Shown here piece by piece: positions 26,163 to 41,000 of a stretch of DNA of 64,000 nt. The stretch spans positions 7,677,522-7,741,521 of the forward strand of contig RSEF01000020.1 in NCBI GenBank assembly GCA_003993805.1, in the 5' to 3' direction. How positions within the stretch are numbered: position 1 is the stretch's first letter; each line of letters starts with the position of its first letter. The stretch comes from Himantopus leucocephalus. Taxonomy: Eukaryota > Chordata > Aves > Charadriiformes > Recurvirostridae. The translations under genes and the position numbers were made by a program. The notes under the pieces are model-generated. The model was not told the origin of the DNA. It saw nothing but the letters and a program-made list of their open reading frames with translations, and searched no databases.

Positions 26163-26429
26163 CGATAAGGAGATCGCCTCCCTCGCCCAGAAAAAACAAA
26201 CGTCGCCTCAAGGCAGGTAACTTCCACTCCCACCCTCCGAAGACACCCCCCGGCCCCCGCAACGAGTTTTCGGGCGGGTTTCTGCCGTCCCCCGCGGCGA
26301 GGAGCACCGCGGAGGGGGCACCCGGGCTGCCCCGGCACGCCGCCACCCGTCGGGGCCGCGGCGGAGAACCCCTCGTCCGGTACCGGGGCAACGGTGAAAC
26401 TCAACGAGAAAGGCGGTTAAAGTCGGTGG

Positions 26430-26437
26430 TGACGTCA
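26430..26437. promoter_or_regulatory. CRE palindrome TGACGTCA
   Basis: Perfect 8-bp CREB/ATF site inside the CpG island. A second TGACGT lies 35 bp away at 26465. Confidence 0.7.
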
Positions 26438-26464
26438 CGGAGAAGCTTGCCGGCGTCAGCTTGA

Positions 26465-26470
26465 TGACGT
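26465..26470 (+). promoter_or_regulatory. CRE half site TGACGT
   Basis: TGACGTCG, seven of eight bases of the CRE palindrome, close to the perfect site at 26430. Confidence 0.5.
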
Positions 26471-26948
26471 CGATCGCCTCAGAGCACAACCGTCCTCTCC
26501 TTTTTCCCCCCCAACATGGAGGAGCCCGCCTTCTAGCCCGCTCCGCCCGGGGAGGGCGTCCTCTCCGCTCCGGCCCAACCACGTTATGAGCTTACGGGGC
26601 GGCGGCTTTTAGCTTCCTCCGGGGCCCCCGCATCGAGTCGCCGACCTCCTCTGGAACCGGGCCAGGCCTCCGGCGTGCCCGCGCCCTGCAGCCGCACCGA
26701 CGGTCCCCTGAAAACAGGCCCCGCCGCTCCCCCCAGCGCCCCCCTCCACCCCATCCCCCCCCCGCCCGGGGCCCTCCGGCCGCCCTGACCCGCACCACCC
26801 GCCCGCCTCCATTTTCTAGTCGAGCCCAACGGCGTCCAGGCCGGAGGAGGCGGCCTCTCCTTTTCCGCGACCTCTCCGCCGCAAAGAGGCGGCCCCGCTC
26901 CCTTTCTCCTCCCGTCCCGGTGCTTCTCCGGTTGCCTCCCTCACTCAC

Positions 26949-27065
26949 CGCGGGGAGGGGTGGGGGGATCTCGCCGCCGCCGCGGGTCTCAGCCGAGCCG
27001 AGCCGCCATTTCCTCCTCGCAACCGCTCCGGAGCGCTGGGCGGGGGCGCTCCTCCCCCGCTACCA
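26949..27065 (-). other. DIDO1: Candidate non-coding first exon of DIDO1 (distal)
   Basis: Minus-strand donor CGCG|GTGAGTGA at 26949/26948. The exon would contain AAATGGCGGC followed six codons later by a stop, so it is probably 5' UTR with a very short upstream frame. The 5' boundary is a guess. Confidence 0.4.
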
Positions 27066-27556
27066 TAGAAACCGACATGGCGGCCAACGGCTGCCTAGAG
27101 CGCCGCGCGTTGCGCACGGCTCGCGGAGGACTTCGGTTGGCGTTGGCTCCGCCTCCCGGCCGGGCGGCGCGCGCTGCCTCACAGCATGGCGCTGGGCGGG
27201 AAAGGCGCGGCGGCCCCTCAGCCCTGCCCGCAGCCGGGGCCTCGTCGCCCTCCAGCTCCAGGGCGGGCTGAGCCCTTCCGCACACAGCCGCTGCTCGCAG
27301 AGTCCCCGTCCTGTCGGCTCTAGGCCGCCGTACGCCGCCGGTGGAGGGAAAGGGGAGGCGGGCGGCGCCGGTCACCTCAGGGCTTCCTCTGCAGGCGAGT
27401 TCTGTGGGATCAACAACGCCCGCTCCCGCCTTTCTTATCAAAAATACGGGGTGATCCTACCTCACAGGAACTGCGGTTTTATTCATTATTCGTGAGGTTG
27501 CAAGCGCCAAAGCAAAACTGCACAGTAGCAGTGCTAAATACTGTTTTGCTTACAGT

Positions 27557-27864
27557 GACTTCTCCCACAGAAGTACAGCTTTGTCACGGGATTAAGATGG
27601 CAGAGGAGCTCGCCTGCTGCTTGCAGACCCAACTGCTCACACCAGCTATGCTCCCTACCTGTGCTTATTCCATTGGGGTTTTCTTTTGTTTTTTCCTATT
27701 CTGTACTCNGACTTCTCCCACAGAAGTACAGCTTTGTCACGGGATTAAGATGGCAGAGGAGCTCGCCTGCTGCTTGCAGACCCAACTGCTCACACCAGCT
27801 GTGCTCCCTACCTGTGCTTATTCTATTGGGGTTTTCTTTTGGTTTTTTTTTCCTATTCTGTACT
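27557..27864 (+). repeat. Near-identical direct duplication around a single N
   Basis: About 151 bases at 27557-27707 recur at 27710-27864, separated by an N at 27709 and followed by another N at 27865. The copies differ by a few substitutions and a homopolymer length. This is most simply two allelic or overlapping contig ends that were not merged. Confidence 0.85.
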
Positions 27865-27865
27865 N

Positions 27866-30429
27866 CCCATCTGTTTTAGAAAAATCAAACAGCAATTGCT
27901 GCAGTAATGCTTTCAACAGGGTCCAGGTTATGGAAAGCTGTGGAAGGGAAGTGTTCACTGGATCAGTGCATCCACCGCATGGAGGCTTCCCAGTAACCCC
28001 CCTTTAAAAACGGTTAGGCTACTCAAAAAGCTCTCCAGGATCCAAGCTGCTATAAATCGTTACAGAGAGTTAACTCCCATTCACGTGTTTTGTTCCTATT
28101 GTCAGCGTCTGTGACACTAGCAACCAGAAACACCTACATCTGGCAGTCACTGAGGGGTGCCAAGGTTTACCGGCGGACCCCACGAGGCCACGCAGACACT
28201 CCTGACCTGGACACCTGAAGAGCCTTTTAGGCAGCTGGATGTGTGAGCTTTGGCTCTTTTGTTGACCCTGATCCTGCACACGTGTTGATAACACTGGTTC
28301 CAGTTGGATTCCAGGTAGGTGCAGTGTTTACTAAGATGGATTAAGGAATGAAAACATAAGGAAACATAAGAACATACTTAGCATTAATGCTATAGGATTC
28401 TATCGAGTAATTTGATTACGTCTTTTAGAAGTCTACATTCTATATACAAGATTTCTGGTGGTAGAAGCTCAGGATGATGTTGGAAAAGCTACTATTAGCT
28501 TTTTGCCTTATAGCATAGTCAGCCTCTTTCTCCACCTGTAAAACTGGGCAGCATTAATACTTACTTCACACAGGAACACCAAGAGGTAAAAAAACCCCAA
28601 CAGATGCCTGTGCAAAAGTACAAGACACCATGATTAAAGGCAAGCAGAAGTTTAATTTTTGGTCTGCAGCTACAAAGCTACAATAAATCAAAAGCACGTG
28701 GAGGGGAAATACCTTATGATTTGGTAGATCAAGCTGCACTGTGATTTGTGCCCTGGGAAAAGCTAGTAACATGTCGTTAATGGACAAATTTAGCATGTAG
28801 GGAGTGCTCAAACCCAGGAACTACACACCAAGGGAAGGGAACATGCAAAACAAGGAATTGCACACCAGCAGTGAACAGGGGATCCAGCAGTGAAACAGGT
28901 ATTAAATTCCTCTTACACACATTTGGTAAGAGGCTTAGACCATCCTAACGTAACATTGATTCACTTTGCACACCCAGTGAACACCATTGAAAGAACATTG
29001 CACTTCCAGCCCACAAAACCCCCTACATTTTTGTGTTAAAGCCCAAGTCAGAGTATCTACCTTTGCTGACCAAACACCTGTGTCACCTTCGCTTCAATGG
29101 TACCATCAGTATCTCAGTTCTTGCCCTGCCTCGTTCCCTTCCTAATTCGTTTCCTGTTAGAGCCTAATTTCTGTTAATCTGGGAAATTTACTCCTGGGTT
29201 ACTGGTCTGAATCTGCATTGTCCTGGCAGCACACAGAAGGAGCTTTTCTGGTGATCTATATAATACGAGTTTCGTTTCAGTTTAGGCCTCCTCTCATATA
29301 ACATGATCATTTCTAACTGGTTTGAACTGAAAACACTGCTGGAAAATCCTAGCAGAGATTAATGACTATCAATCATCATCTAAAACAGTCTAATAAGCAC
29401 CTTATCTATCTCTCCTCCTTAAATACTGGAGAAGCTTATGCTAAGATATCTACAAATCCCTCAGCACTAACTGTCCTTAAAACTTTTTTCCACTGCTTTC
29501 CCAAACCTTTGCCGCTATTAGGCAGTCAGTACACTGAGACTTTCCTCTGCAGCTGATACATCTTTATTTGTTTATCCCTTGGGTTTCCCTAATCATTCTT
29601 TTTTAAACTTTGAGTGTCCACAAATTGGCCTGACTTATATTTGTAGTGTCTCACACAAGGGTCTTTAGGCATGACCCATAAAACTACTGTTTGTGATAGG
29701 CACTAAGGCATCATCCTTGAGTTGCACAGAGATGGTCTCCCCAGATCAGGGATGTCACTTCTGCTCTCTCACCCACCTTTCCCTTCACCAAGATAGCAAC
29801 CTTTTCCAGAGTTTGAAGATGTGAAGCCCTTAAATATAAAACTTACTTTATGTTCACCCCTTCTCTCAGTCCTTCCTAGCGGAATATTCTGGCAAGCCAA
29901 TTTCAGCAGCCAGGTAAAAAACTAGAGACAGAGTTAGCCCGTGAAAAGGGTAGGAATGAAAGCAGATGAGCAAGTTCTCTTCCCCTCTTCCATCTCTGGC
30001 GTGTTTTTTTTAACAGATAATCATTTTAAGTCAGGAGAGACTAATTTCTGTTGGCTGTGCTCCAGCTTTACCTTTTGTTGTGGAAAAAGGCCTCTGTCCT
30101 CAGAGTTCAGCACATCACTCAAAATAGGTAAGTCAGGCGTCAAGGTAGTGTATCTTCCGAGTCCTTGATTCTCCCAAGGCTCCTGATTGTTCCTTTTTCA
30201 TAAAGACAAGATGAACACAGAGAAATAGTTTACTGAGGGTTCATCATATTCACATGAATAAAGCAATTCCCTTCCCTACCAGCTCACAGAAACTTGCAGA
30301 TTTTTCCACCCCACCTCAAATTCTAGATAAACTTTCTCCCTATCCCTGCAATATATAGATTTTTTTTTTTTCTCAGGGAATTTTGTGACTTCTCCAGGAA
30401 TTAGTGATTTTGGTTTGGGATTCATTTCA
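27866..30429. other. Intergenic region between DIDO1 and GID8 islands
   Basis: Unremarkable unique-looking sequence; no exon, RNA gene or repeat family recognised. It ends at an assembly gap. Confidence 0.6.
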
Positions 30430-30529
30430 NNNNNNNNNNNNNNNNNNNNNNNNNNNNNNNNNNNNNNNNNNNNNNNNNNNNNNNNNNNNNNNNNNNNNNN
30501 NNNNNNNNNNNNNNNNNNNNNNNNNNNNN
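30430..30529. other. Assembly gap of 100 N
   Basis: Exactly 100 Ns, a conventional placeholder for a gap of unknown length. Confidence 0.98.
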
Positions 30530-31257
30530 CATCCCAACCTGCGACAAAACAGCTGTCGGCACCACACAATCAGTATGCTGCCGAACAGCAGCTCACACCT
30601 ACTTTAGCTTATTTATTTAATTTATTACTCTACTTATTAGAAAGCAATTACACCTCTTCTTTGTTCTTTACCTGTAAACAGCAATTGTGGTATGAATTAC
30701 ACCCTGTTGCCTCCTCTCTGCTTGGGGTGCGTTTCCCTCCATAGAAAAGTCAGGAAACCCTCCAAGAGAGGGGCACCTTCCTCCTCTCCCTCTTTATGGA
30801 AGTCTCCTGAGAAACTCCACCCTTTAGGGAGGAGCTGGCAAGAACCAGGCAGAACAGCTAAGCCAAAGAGAGATTTATGAAGCTACCTGTTCAGAAACAG
30901 GGTCTGAACGTTGATGTTTCCCAACGAGTCAAATTCACTGGGATTACGAGTTAATTAACCCTCATTGAGTTTTTAGATTGAAGCCTGAGGAAGAGCCCTC
31001 TCCAATCCATTGGAGTACTTGCCGCGCTGAACCTTTCTTTGTCACAGGGCTAACAACTGATGGCATGGATTACCAAATATTTGAAGGTCTTTGTCCAAAA
31101 CTCGGCATTGTTTATAAACTTGGTGGACTGTTTGGGGAAATAAGTTAAAACAATAAATTACTGATTACATTGTAGATTTTTACAGTTTCAACATAGGGAC
31201 AATCGTAATGAAAGTGAGTTTTAGAGGCTGCGCTTTATGGCACGGTTACACAAACAA
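30530..31257. other. Intergenic sequence before GID8
   Basis: No gene seen. It borders a gap on the left and a CR1 fragment on the right. Confidence 0.55.
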
Positions 31258-31365
31258 GAATCACAGAATGGTTTGGGTCGGAAGGGACCTTAAAGATCAT
31301 TTAGTCCCCGCCCTGCCGCGGGCAGGGACACCTCCCACTAGAACAGGTTCCTCAAAGCCCGTGAA
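31258..31365 (-). mobile_element. CR1 LINE 3' fragment
   Basis: The string aatcacagaatggtttggg, then gaagggaccttaaagatcat and cctgccgcgggcagggacac, is the reverse complement of the common avian CR1 3' end. The element therefore lies on the minus strand, truncated to roughly 110 bases, just upstream of the GID8 CpG island. Confidence 0.9.
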
Positions 31366-31842
31366 AAACGAGTGACTCTATCCCTATTCCCAGTTTGTGT
31401 TAGGTGAAATTACATTTTCCTGAGGAGTATCATTTGCGGCATGTCACGTGTAGAAGTTGTACCTCTTAACGCCATTCAAACACCCAAACGGCGGCGCTGC
31501 CTTGGCCGTGACCCCCCCCCGGGCCCGGCCGCGGCGCGGCAGGAGCTCTCCTCAGCAGCACACCCAGAGATCGGAGCCCTCAGCCACCGCCGCCCGCCCT
31601 GCCGACAGCGGCGGGGACTGCCGGAACTATACATTCACATACCCAGAGCGGACCTTTCTCCCTCCCGTTATCCTGCCGGGATCGCGCCCGATCCCCCCCC
31701 CGCCGCTGCCGAGGCGGCCCACCCGGCGCCGTCTCTATGGTACCGCCTCCCCGCGGGAGGGCCGCACCTGCACGGGCAGACGTACGCTCTGGCCCGAGGG
31801 CCGGCTCTATGGTTGCGTTTTCTCGCCCTTCTCCGGGCGCTG

Positions 31843-31847
31843 ATTGG
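31843..31847 (-). promoter_or_regulatory. Inverted CCAAT box (ATTGG)
   Basis: The sequence gctgattggccga fits an NF-Y site, 14 bases upstream of the TCTCGCGAGA element and about 100 bases before the exon 1 donor. Confidence 0.55.
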
Positions 31848-31860
31848 CCGAGAGGACGAT

Positions 31861-31870
31861 TCTCGCGAGA
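31861..31870. promoter_or_regulatory. TCTCGCGAGA palindromic promoter element
   Basis: A perfect 10-bp CGCG element, reported as the binding site of BANP and typical of CpG-island, often bidirectional, housekeeping promoters. It lies just upstream of the probable GID8 start site. Confidence 0.75.
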
Positions 31871-31879
31871 TCCGCGCGC

Positions 31880-31947
31880 CAGCGGCCTGGCGGAGGCGGC
31901 GGAGGGGCCCGCGTTCGTGCGTCGGAGCCGGCACCGCCGCGCGCTCG
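31880..31947 (+). other. GID8: GID8 exon 1 (non-coding, 5' end approximate)
   Basis: Donor GCGCTCG|GTAAGATGG at 31947/31948. Exon 2 carries the start codon, so this exon is 5' UTR. The 5' end is placed just after the palindromic promoter element and is approximate. Confidence 0.65.
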
Positions 31948-33121
31948 GTAAGATGGCGCCGGCGGACCCGCGCCTTCCCTCGGGGGACGGGGGCTGGCGG
32001 GGCCCTTCCCCTGGCCCGGCGGGTCGGCCTGCTGTCGACCGCTGCGGGCGGTGGGGAGGCGCTGGGCCTGTGGCGAGCAAGGCCGAGCGCTTCGGTGGCC
32101 CGGGCCCCGGGGAGGGCCAGGTCGGGGGCAGCGCCTCGGCGGGCGGGGGCCGATGGGGGCTCGGGCCGCCGCAGCGCGTTGCGGAGGGAGTCCCGTTCCC
32201 CCCGCCGTGTGGTTGGGGGCGGCGTGAACGCGGGGCCGGGGACGGATCGGCTTCTCAGGCGGCCCCGGGCTGAGCCCTCCTCCCGCTGCACGACTTCCCT
32301 GGGGTCGGGGTGGCTTTGGCGACGGTTTAGAGGAAGAAAAACCTGTTGGAAACGGGCCGGTGCGGAGAAGGCGCGCTGCCGCTCGTGTTTGTGTGAGAGA
32401 GGTGGCGGTGCCTGTTGCTGCTGTTGTCGCCGCCTCTCCTCCCCCTTTCGCTGCCCCTGTGATCGTGACTTGAAGGTAGAAATGACTAAACGCCGCCTTT
32501 AGCAAAGCGCTGTGCTTCCAAATCTGAAAAAAAATACGGTCGAGAAAAATACTAGGAGATAACATTTTAGTACTGTTGACGTGTTGACAGGAGTACTTTG
32601 GGGGACAGCGAAGCTAAGCTAGTGTCTTTGAGTTGTTCATTGGCTAACGTATCACATACAGTTTTGTAGCTATACAGTATACGGAGCTGTCCCGTCTAAG
32701 TTTTGGTGAAAACTTTAAAGCAGCTGTTGTTTACATAGGCTTTGCTTTAAGGGTTTGTTGCAGTTTTCTGGCTGGCTGTCAAACTGTTTGATTCGCTTGT
32801 GTATCCTGTATAACTTGTAAACAAGATTTATTTGGAGTGGATTTAAGAGTAACTACAAGAAGATGGTGTTTGATTTTTTTATTCTGACAGTTGATGAAAG
32901 CAGTTGTAGAGACTGGCTAGGAGATGTTAAAGAGTGCAGGAAGAAGGAGGAAAAAAATGTAAAATTGTGGTTTGAGATAAAAGGGTCTCTTTTGGATTAT
33001 TAATTTAAAAGATCTCATTAAAAAGGTATAAAAATGGTAGTAACACTGTGCTTATACACATTAAACTAACTTACTTCTTGAATCATGTTAAATGAGATGC
33101 TTTTTTTTTTTTTTCTTGTAG

Positions 33122-35837
<2,716 letters not shown>

Positions 35838-38085
35838 AATGTGTGCAGATGGACAACAAACAATCTTAGTACTGCACAGTATACATTTATATCAGTCTGT
35901 GACTGAAATATTTTTACTACAGTACAGCACTCAATTCAGATTTTTCAATGAACATCTAATTTGAAGGGAGAAAAGTCCCTTTTAAATGCTGCAAAAACTG
36001 CATTGAAAGGCGCTGTATCTCTTTGAAAGTCTGACTTAGGCTATGCACTATAATACATTTTTAAAAAAAAAAAACAATTAAACAGGACAGGAAAAATAGC
36101 ATTTTTAAAAGTACACAACTCAAGCTTTCTAATTGGCTACTGATGCCTAGTTTAGTGGCCAGTGAGTTAATATGGAGTTATATCGGCAACTATTCAGTTA
36201 AGTTTAACTGTCTCCTGTTTGAAATGTGTATATAGAACAGTGACTATTTTCTATCTTTAAGTTATAGCCAGATATACATTCCCCTTAAAAGTAACTGGTC
36301 AAGTTTTCATCTATAAACTTTGCAGTAAGGTCAACCTTTTGCTTAGGAAATAGTGTACAAACTTGTAAATCATAATTTAAGGACTTTTTTTTTTCCTTGT
36401 TTCTGACTTTTTGGTGCTTTATATGGTGAGAGCTATGTTCATAATGGATCGGTGACCCATCTTTTCAGGAGGAGTATTGTTGGAAATAAGGGTTTTTTTC
36501 TTAATTTTCACAAATGACCAAAATGGCCCCCAGAGGCATTTGAAGGTTTTTGCTAACAGGGGCCTTTCCCCCCTATATTAAATTTGCAGCTATAGACACT
36601 GCAGTGATTCCACTAAAGCTTTGAAGGCCGCTGGATGTTTGTAAGCTGAAAGACATGCTTGTGTTAGGAAATCGAGTGTGGGGGAGAGATGCTCGTTGAA
36701 GCCTCTGATGCATCATCTTGTGCAGGATCTGCCTTTATGCTTGCTGAATAAGAATTGTAGTTTTAGAGCTGCTTGGGCTGTTTTTATGCCTTGAGCTGAG
36801 CAGAGCAGGGCTGTCTAAAACCAGAAATTTCCATTTTCTCAATTCTTCCATACCTTTCTGAAGAGATGCAGTTCATCTTCACCTGTATTTGTTTACTGAC
36901 TGTCCTCACTCCAGTTAGGATTATAGTTTTAATGTTTTACACGTGAAGTCCAGACTTTCAAGTCAACAAATGGTAATCTTCTGGGTATGGGATGTTCTGG
37001 TCAACTTAATTTTGCAGCACTGTATGCTGGTATATATCCAGGGGTAGTAAGCACTAATCTCGCCAAATCAATCTCCAGATTTTTTTGGTCCGTATATCAA
37101 GTTATTACAGATTTGCTCAACAAAGACGGAGCGGATGGGTGAAATAGCTTAACATCATGAGACACTGGCAGTTGTCACACCAGTCCCATACTGTACATAA
37201 TCTAGTCTTGTATGGTAGTTATTACCCTGTAGAATGAAACTTAGTTTTCACTTAATTTTACTGGAATACTTACGCATTAAACTGTATAAAGCTTTGCAGA
37301 TACACCTGATTTATGGAAACTAACAAAACCTGTTACTGATTGCATTACTGTGAACACTGTTTACTTGTGTAGCTATTTTTTGTGGGGGGAAACCATTGTT
37401 TGTTAAGCAGCTATTAGAGATGCGGAGCGCCAAGGTTAAGCTAGATGATGGATATAACAAAATTATTTGTTCCCGTTCATTACTGATCGTTCTGTTCTCC
37501 ACTTTGAGGCATTTGTGGTATGGAGGTCTTAAAGTTTATACATAACAAACAAGCTGTCAGTAGCCCCCCCAACTACAGCAGCGGTCTGGCTTTCCTTCAC
37601 CCAGGCTGGTTATTCTAACACCAAACTTTTAACAGTTGTGGGTTATTTTATTTTTTTTTTTAACTTTTTTTTTTTTCTTTTTCCAGTCGGTTGATGTTTA
37701 AAACCCATATGTAACTTTTAGTTTGTGAGAAACTGTATGGTTAATGTAACTTTGTTTAATAACAAACTGCAGAAACAAAACTGGAATAGCTCTAATTTCT
37801 TCATATATAACTGATCAGCTTTTCCTTTGTTCTGACGCTTGTGTTGTTAAATCTCATCTAAAGCTTCTCCCGGATGAAGTGGAAAGTGGTGCGTTTTTGT
37901 GGCATGACTAGCATTTTTCTCCATGAGAAATGCAGTATTACAGTCCTGGTTGAGAAGTTCACTGTACTTCTAGAACGCTACATTAATTTCATATAGTATT
38001 TGGGCAAAGATTGAGCATAGATTACTTGAATTTTCACTAGCTTGTTTTTTTTTCCATTAAAAAATAAATGTTTTTTAAGGGGTTT
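35838..38085 (+). other. GID8: GID8 3' UTR (end approximate)
   Basis: AT-rich sequence following the stop. ATTAAA/AATAAA candidates occur at several points; a clear AATAAA is at 38063-38068, used here as the tentative end. Shorter or longer forms are possible. Confidence 0.45.
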
Positions 38086-41000
38086 AATATAAAATTAGTA
38101 TAGAACTATTTCACTTTGTTTTTATGAACATGCCACATTGATAAGCAGCTTTAATCTGTAAAGTTTTTGGTAACTGCAAGAAAATATTCGAAAGCTATGC
38201 ATTTTAGAGAAAGCATAAAGGTAGTGATAATGGTACTTCTAAGGATCTTTATATTAGTGTATATAAAATAGTTTGCATATACAAATATAATATATAATCT
38301 GTTTGAAATATTCTTGAATGGTAGGGGCTGTGAAACATATTATAATTTATGGAAATATTGTACACAGTAAACAGACCTCTCAGTACACGGATGAACTTTT
38401 GTCATATGCATGAGAAATGTCTTATTTGGTGACTACTAATGAATGGGATTTTGTTAACCCATTTTTGTTAGATAACCACTTTAACAAATATTATTAAATG
38501 CCACTTTGATCAGTTTGCTTTAGTGTAAAAATACATATTTTGTTCCACTTAATTTAGAACAATATGAAATTAACTTTTGTAAGAAGATTTGTTCCAAACT
38601 CAACGGTGGCAAACCAATCTGGTAATTGAGGTGGTACACTACACTCGTTCCTCCCCCAGCCTTTCCTTTGTTGGAAGCAAATAAGATTTTTTTTCATGAA
38701 TGCTATGGACATGAAGCAGTTGGGTTGTAAAATAACCTCTCTTATACGCCTCTGCAGCAAGGCTGTGTGTCAAGCGTGTTTTGATTAGGCTACAAATCTC
38801 TCCCCTTTTCCAAAACCTGTCACCTCCCCAAGAACTGTCGTCTTCGCTGTTACCGTGTTTCTTTTCTGCCTGTCGAATCTAAGCTAAACTGTGGTTGCTT
38901 CTGTTGTACAATGGAGTCATTTTTGAAGGGTGGAGGATAACGGGTTTCCATGAAGATGAAGTACTGGTGGTACTTTCTGAGAAATACTCACTAAACTGTT
39001 TAATTTTATATAGCTGGAAAAACAGAGGCTGCTGCACAGGAGCTAACAGCAGAATTTTAAGTAAAGCATTTCCTCTCAAGGCTTTTGAAGAGGCAAATAC
39101 ATACAGCTTGAAACCAGGTGAAGTACCTCTCTCTCTTTAAGGTGATTTCATTGAAACGCTTTCAGCTCCTTCCGCCCACATGAAAAGGAAAAATTGAAAT
39201 GAATGTGGAGAGCACTTATGTAGCATTTAAGATGTGTGAAATTATCTGGAAAGAATTCTGTCTCCTTTCCACTCCTTGTACATATAGGGGAAGCCATTAC
39301 ATTATTCTAGGATGATTTTACTGTTTTTAATTTGTAAAATTTATGCTTTGTATGCTTGAGTATAAGCTTAAAAGCATTACTTAAAAAAATCCTTGACTAG
39401 TAGATGAGTGTTGCTCGACTTATTTCAAACCACTTTCTGTCCAAGTTCGTTACAAAGCTTATTAAATTGAGTTGGAGCGTGATCCCTGTGTGTCTTATCT
39501 TCACGGGTAACGGGGCCTCCTGCTGTCAAACATCCTTGAGATACTTCACCTCAAAGAATATAAAAGGATATGGAGTCATAGGTTGCCCTAAATCTGTCTT
39601 TAGGCTACAGCAAGTTGAGACGGGTTCTGACCTGTGCTGTAGATCTCTCTTCCATCCGGAAGCAATGTCACCGGTCAGTATTTGTTCTGCTATGATGGTC
39701 TGGACAAAAAGGGACGAGATGTGTTTGCAGCTGTGGCGCGAGCCGCGGTGTCCCCAGCCCTGCTCCGCAGCTGCTTCGCTTGGTGCGCTCAGCTGCGCAG
39801 AGACGAAACACAAAGCTTATGAATACCGCCCTCAAAAGGATTTGCATTTCTCAATGGACACGTCTAGGTGCTAGAAACTATTTTTATTCCTTTCCTCTCC
39901 CCTCCTGCCTTCATATAATTACAATAATGAGAAGATTGGCCAAAGTGCCGGTGGGCTGCACGCCGATACGATCAGGCACCTCAGAACCAGAGAGCCCTGC
40001 GCGTTCTCTGCCATGCTCCTCGTGGGAAATGGGGATTCCCGCAATACGCTGCTGCCTTACACCCCCCCGGATTGATTTCTGCTTGGGACTTGCTGTTCAC
40101 TTAGGAGCAGTCTCAATTTGCCAACTTCTCTCATCATTTGCCTATTTTTCAGCATATTGCTGTCGGCAGCAGTTTTGCGGAGTTGCAATATTTAGCGCTA
40201 GAAACCACCTGCGTTTTCTTCAGGCTGTGGACAAGTTGCATTGAAACCCCTCTCGGTTTGGAGGGAGCTTTCAAGCTGCAGCCGGACTGTCCTTGCGGGA
40301 CACAACACTTGCCCGTTACGGAATGCGTGTGCCTGTTTCTCCTTTCGCACCCCTTCAGGATTTGGTCTTGATCTGTGCTTAACTCCATAAAATCTTCAAA
40401 TAATGCAACCATTTTCTGGATACGCTTCAGTGACAGTAAATGTCAGCTCAAATATTAACCCAATAATCTTTGGTTTAATCTTTTGACAGATTAAGCTGAA
40501 CGCAGGAAAAACTAGAGGAGATTGTGTTCTCGCATAAGATTATTTTCTTTTCTCAGCACCTGTCTTCTGAACTGATCCCATTTGTGATTTAATCAGCTTG
40601 GTGGGAGGTTTCCCCCTAAAATATTATGCAGTAGTAAAAGGAGTCATGTCCGTGTTTTTACTTTTTAAACTTATTTATGTGCATGTGGTGGATGTTATGC
40701 TTGAACACTTTAACTGCAGCTATTTTTGACAGTGAAACTACCTTCTTACGTGAGAAGTACATTAGTCAAAGAAGCTATTCATTGAGGAGGTGATGTTGAG
40801 CAGTACAAGGAGAGGACCTGGAGGTGTGCAACAAATAAAGAAAACTTTGTGCGACATGCTTAATTTCTAAATCGAATCATAATTCTAGTAAGTGAGTAGC
40901 CGATGTTGCAGCGTCCGCGTTGGAGGTGCTTGCATCCCACAGCAGGGAGACTTGCATTAACGCATATGCAGGTATGAGTTAATGAGTTTTCTGTGTCTGT

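Larger units (their letters stand above)
26163..26500 (-). other. DIDO1: Candidate non-coding first exon of DIDO1 (proximal)
   Basis: Minus-strand donor ATCG|GTGAGTG at 26163/26162. The 5' end is not defined by the sequence and is set near the CRE-like sites. The phase-0 frame carries a stop at 26210-26208, so it would be untranslated when spliced to 21416. Confidence 0.4.
26150..27400. promoter_or_regulatory. DIDO1: CpG island, probable DIDO1 promoter
   Basis: Abrupt change from AT-rich to GC- and CpG-rich sequence. On the minus strand two strong donors lie in it: ATCG|GTGAGTG ending at 26163 and CGCG|GTGAGTGA ending at 26949. Each is suited to a non-coding first exon. It contains two CRE-like sites and YY1-like ATGGCGGC strings on both strands (about 27003 and 27077). 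Long open frames here are a by-product of GC content. Confidence 0.7.
31440..32500. promoter_or_regulatory. GID8: CpG island, GID8 promoter
   Basis: GC- and CpG-rich block containing the GID8 first exon. On the minus strand CTCTGG|GTATGT (donor after 31643) could end a divergent first exon. In human, GID8 and DIDO1 are head to head, so a second DIDO1 promoter here is possible. Confidence 0.8.

Noticed and set aside
27077..27271. Plus-strand frame starting MAANGCLERRALRTARG in the DIDO1 CpG island
   Set aside because: GC-rich composition opens all frames here; ATGGCGGCC is better explained as a YY1-type promoter motif, and the peptide has no recognisable features.
31441..32565. Long frames (up to about 350 codons) on both strands over the GID8 CpG island
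   Set aside because: Overlapping in many frames with Pro/Arg/Gly/Ala-rich content, typical of CpG islands; the real transcript leaves at the donor 31947.
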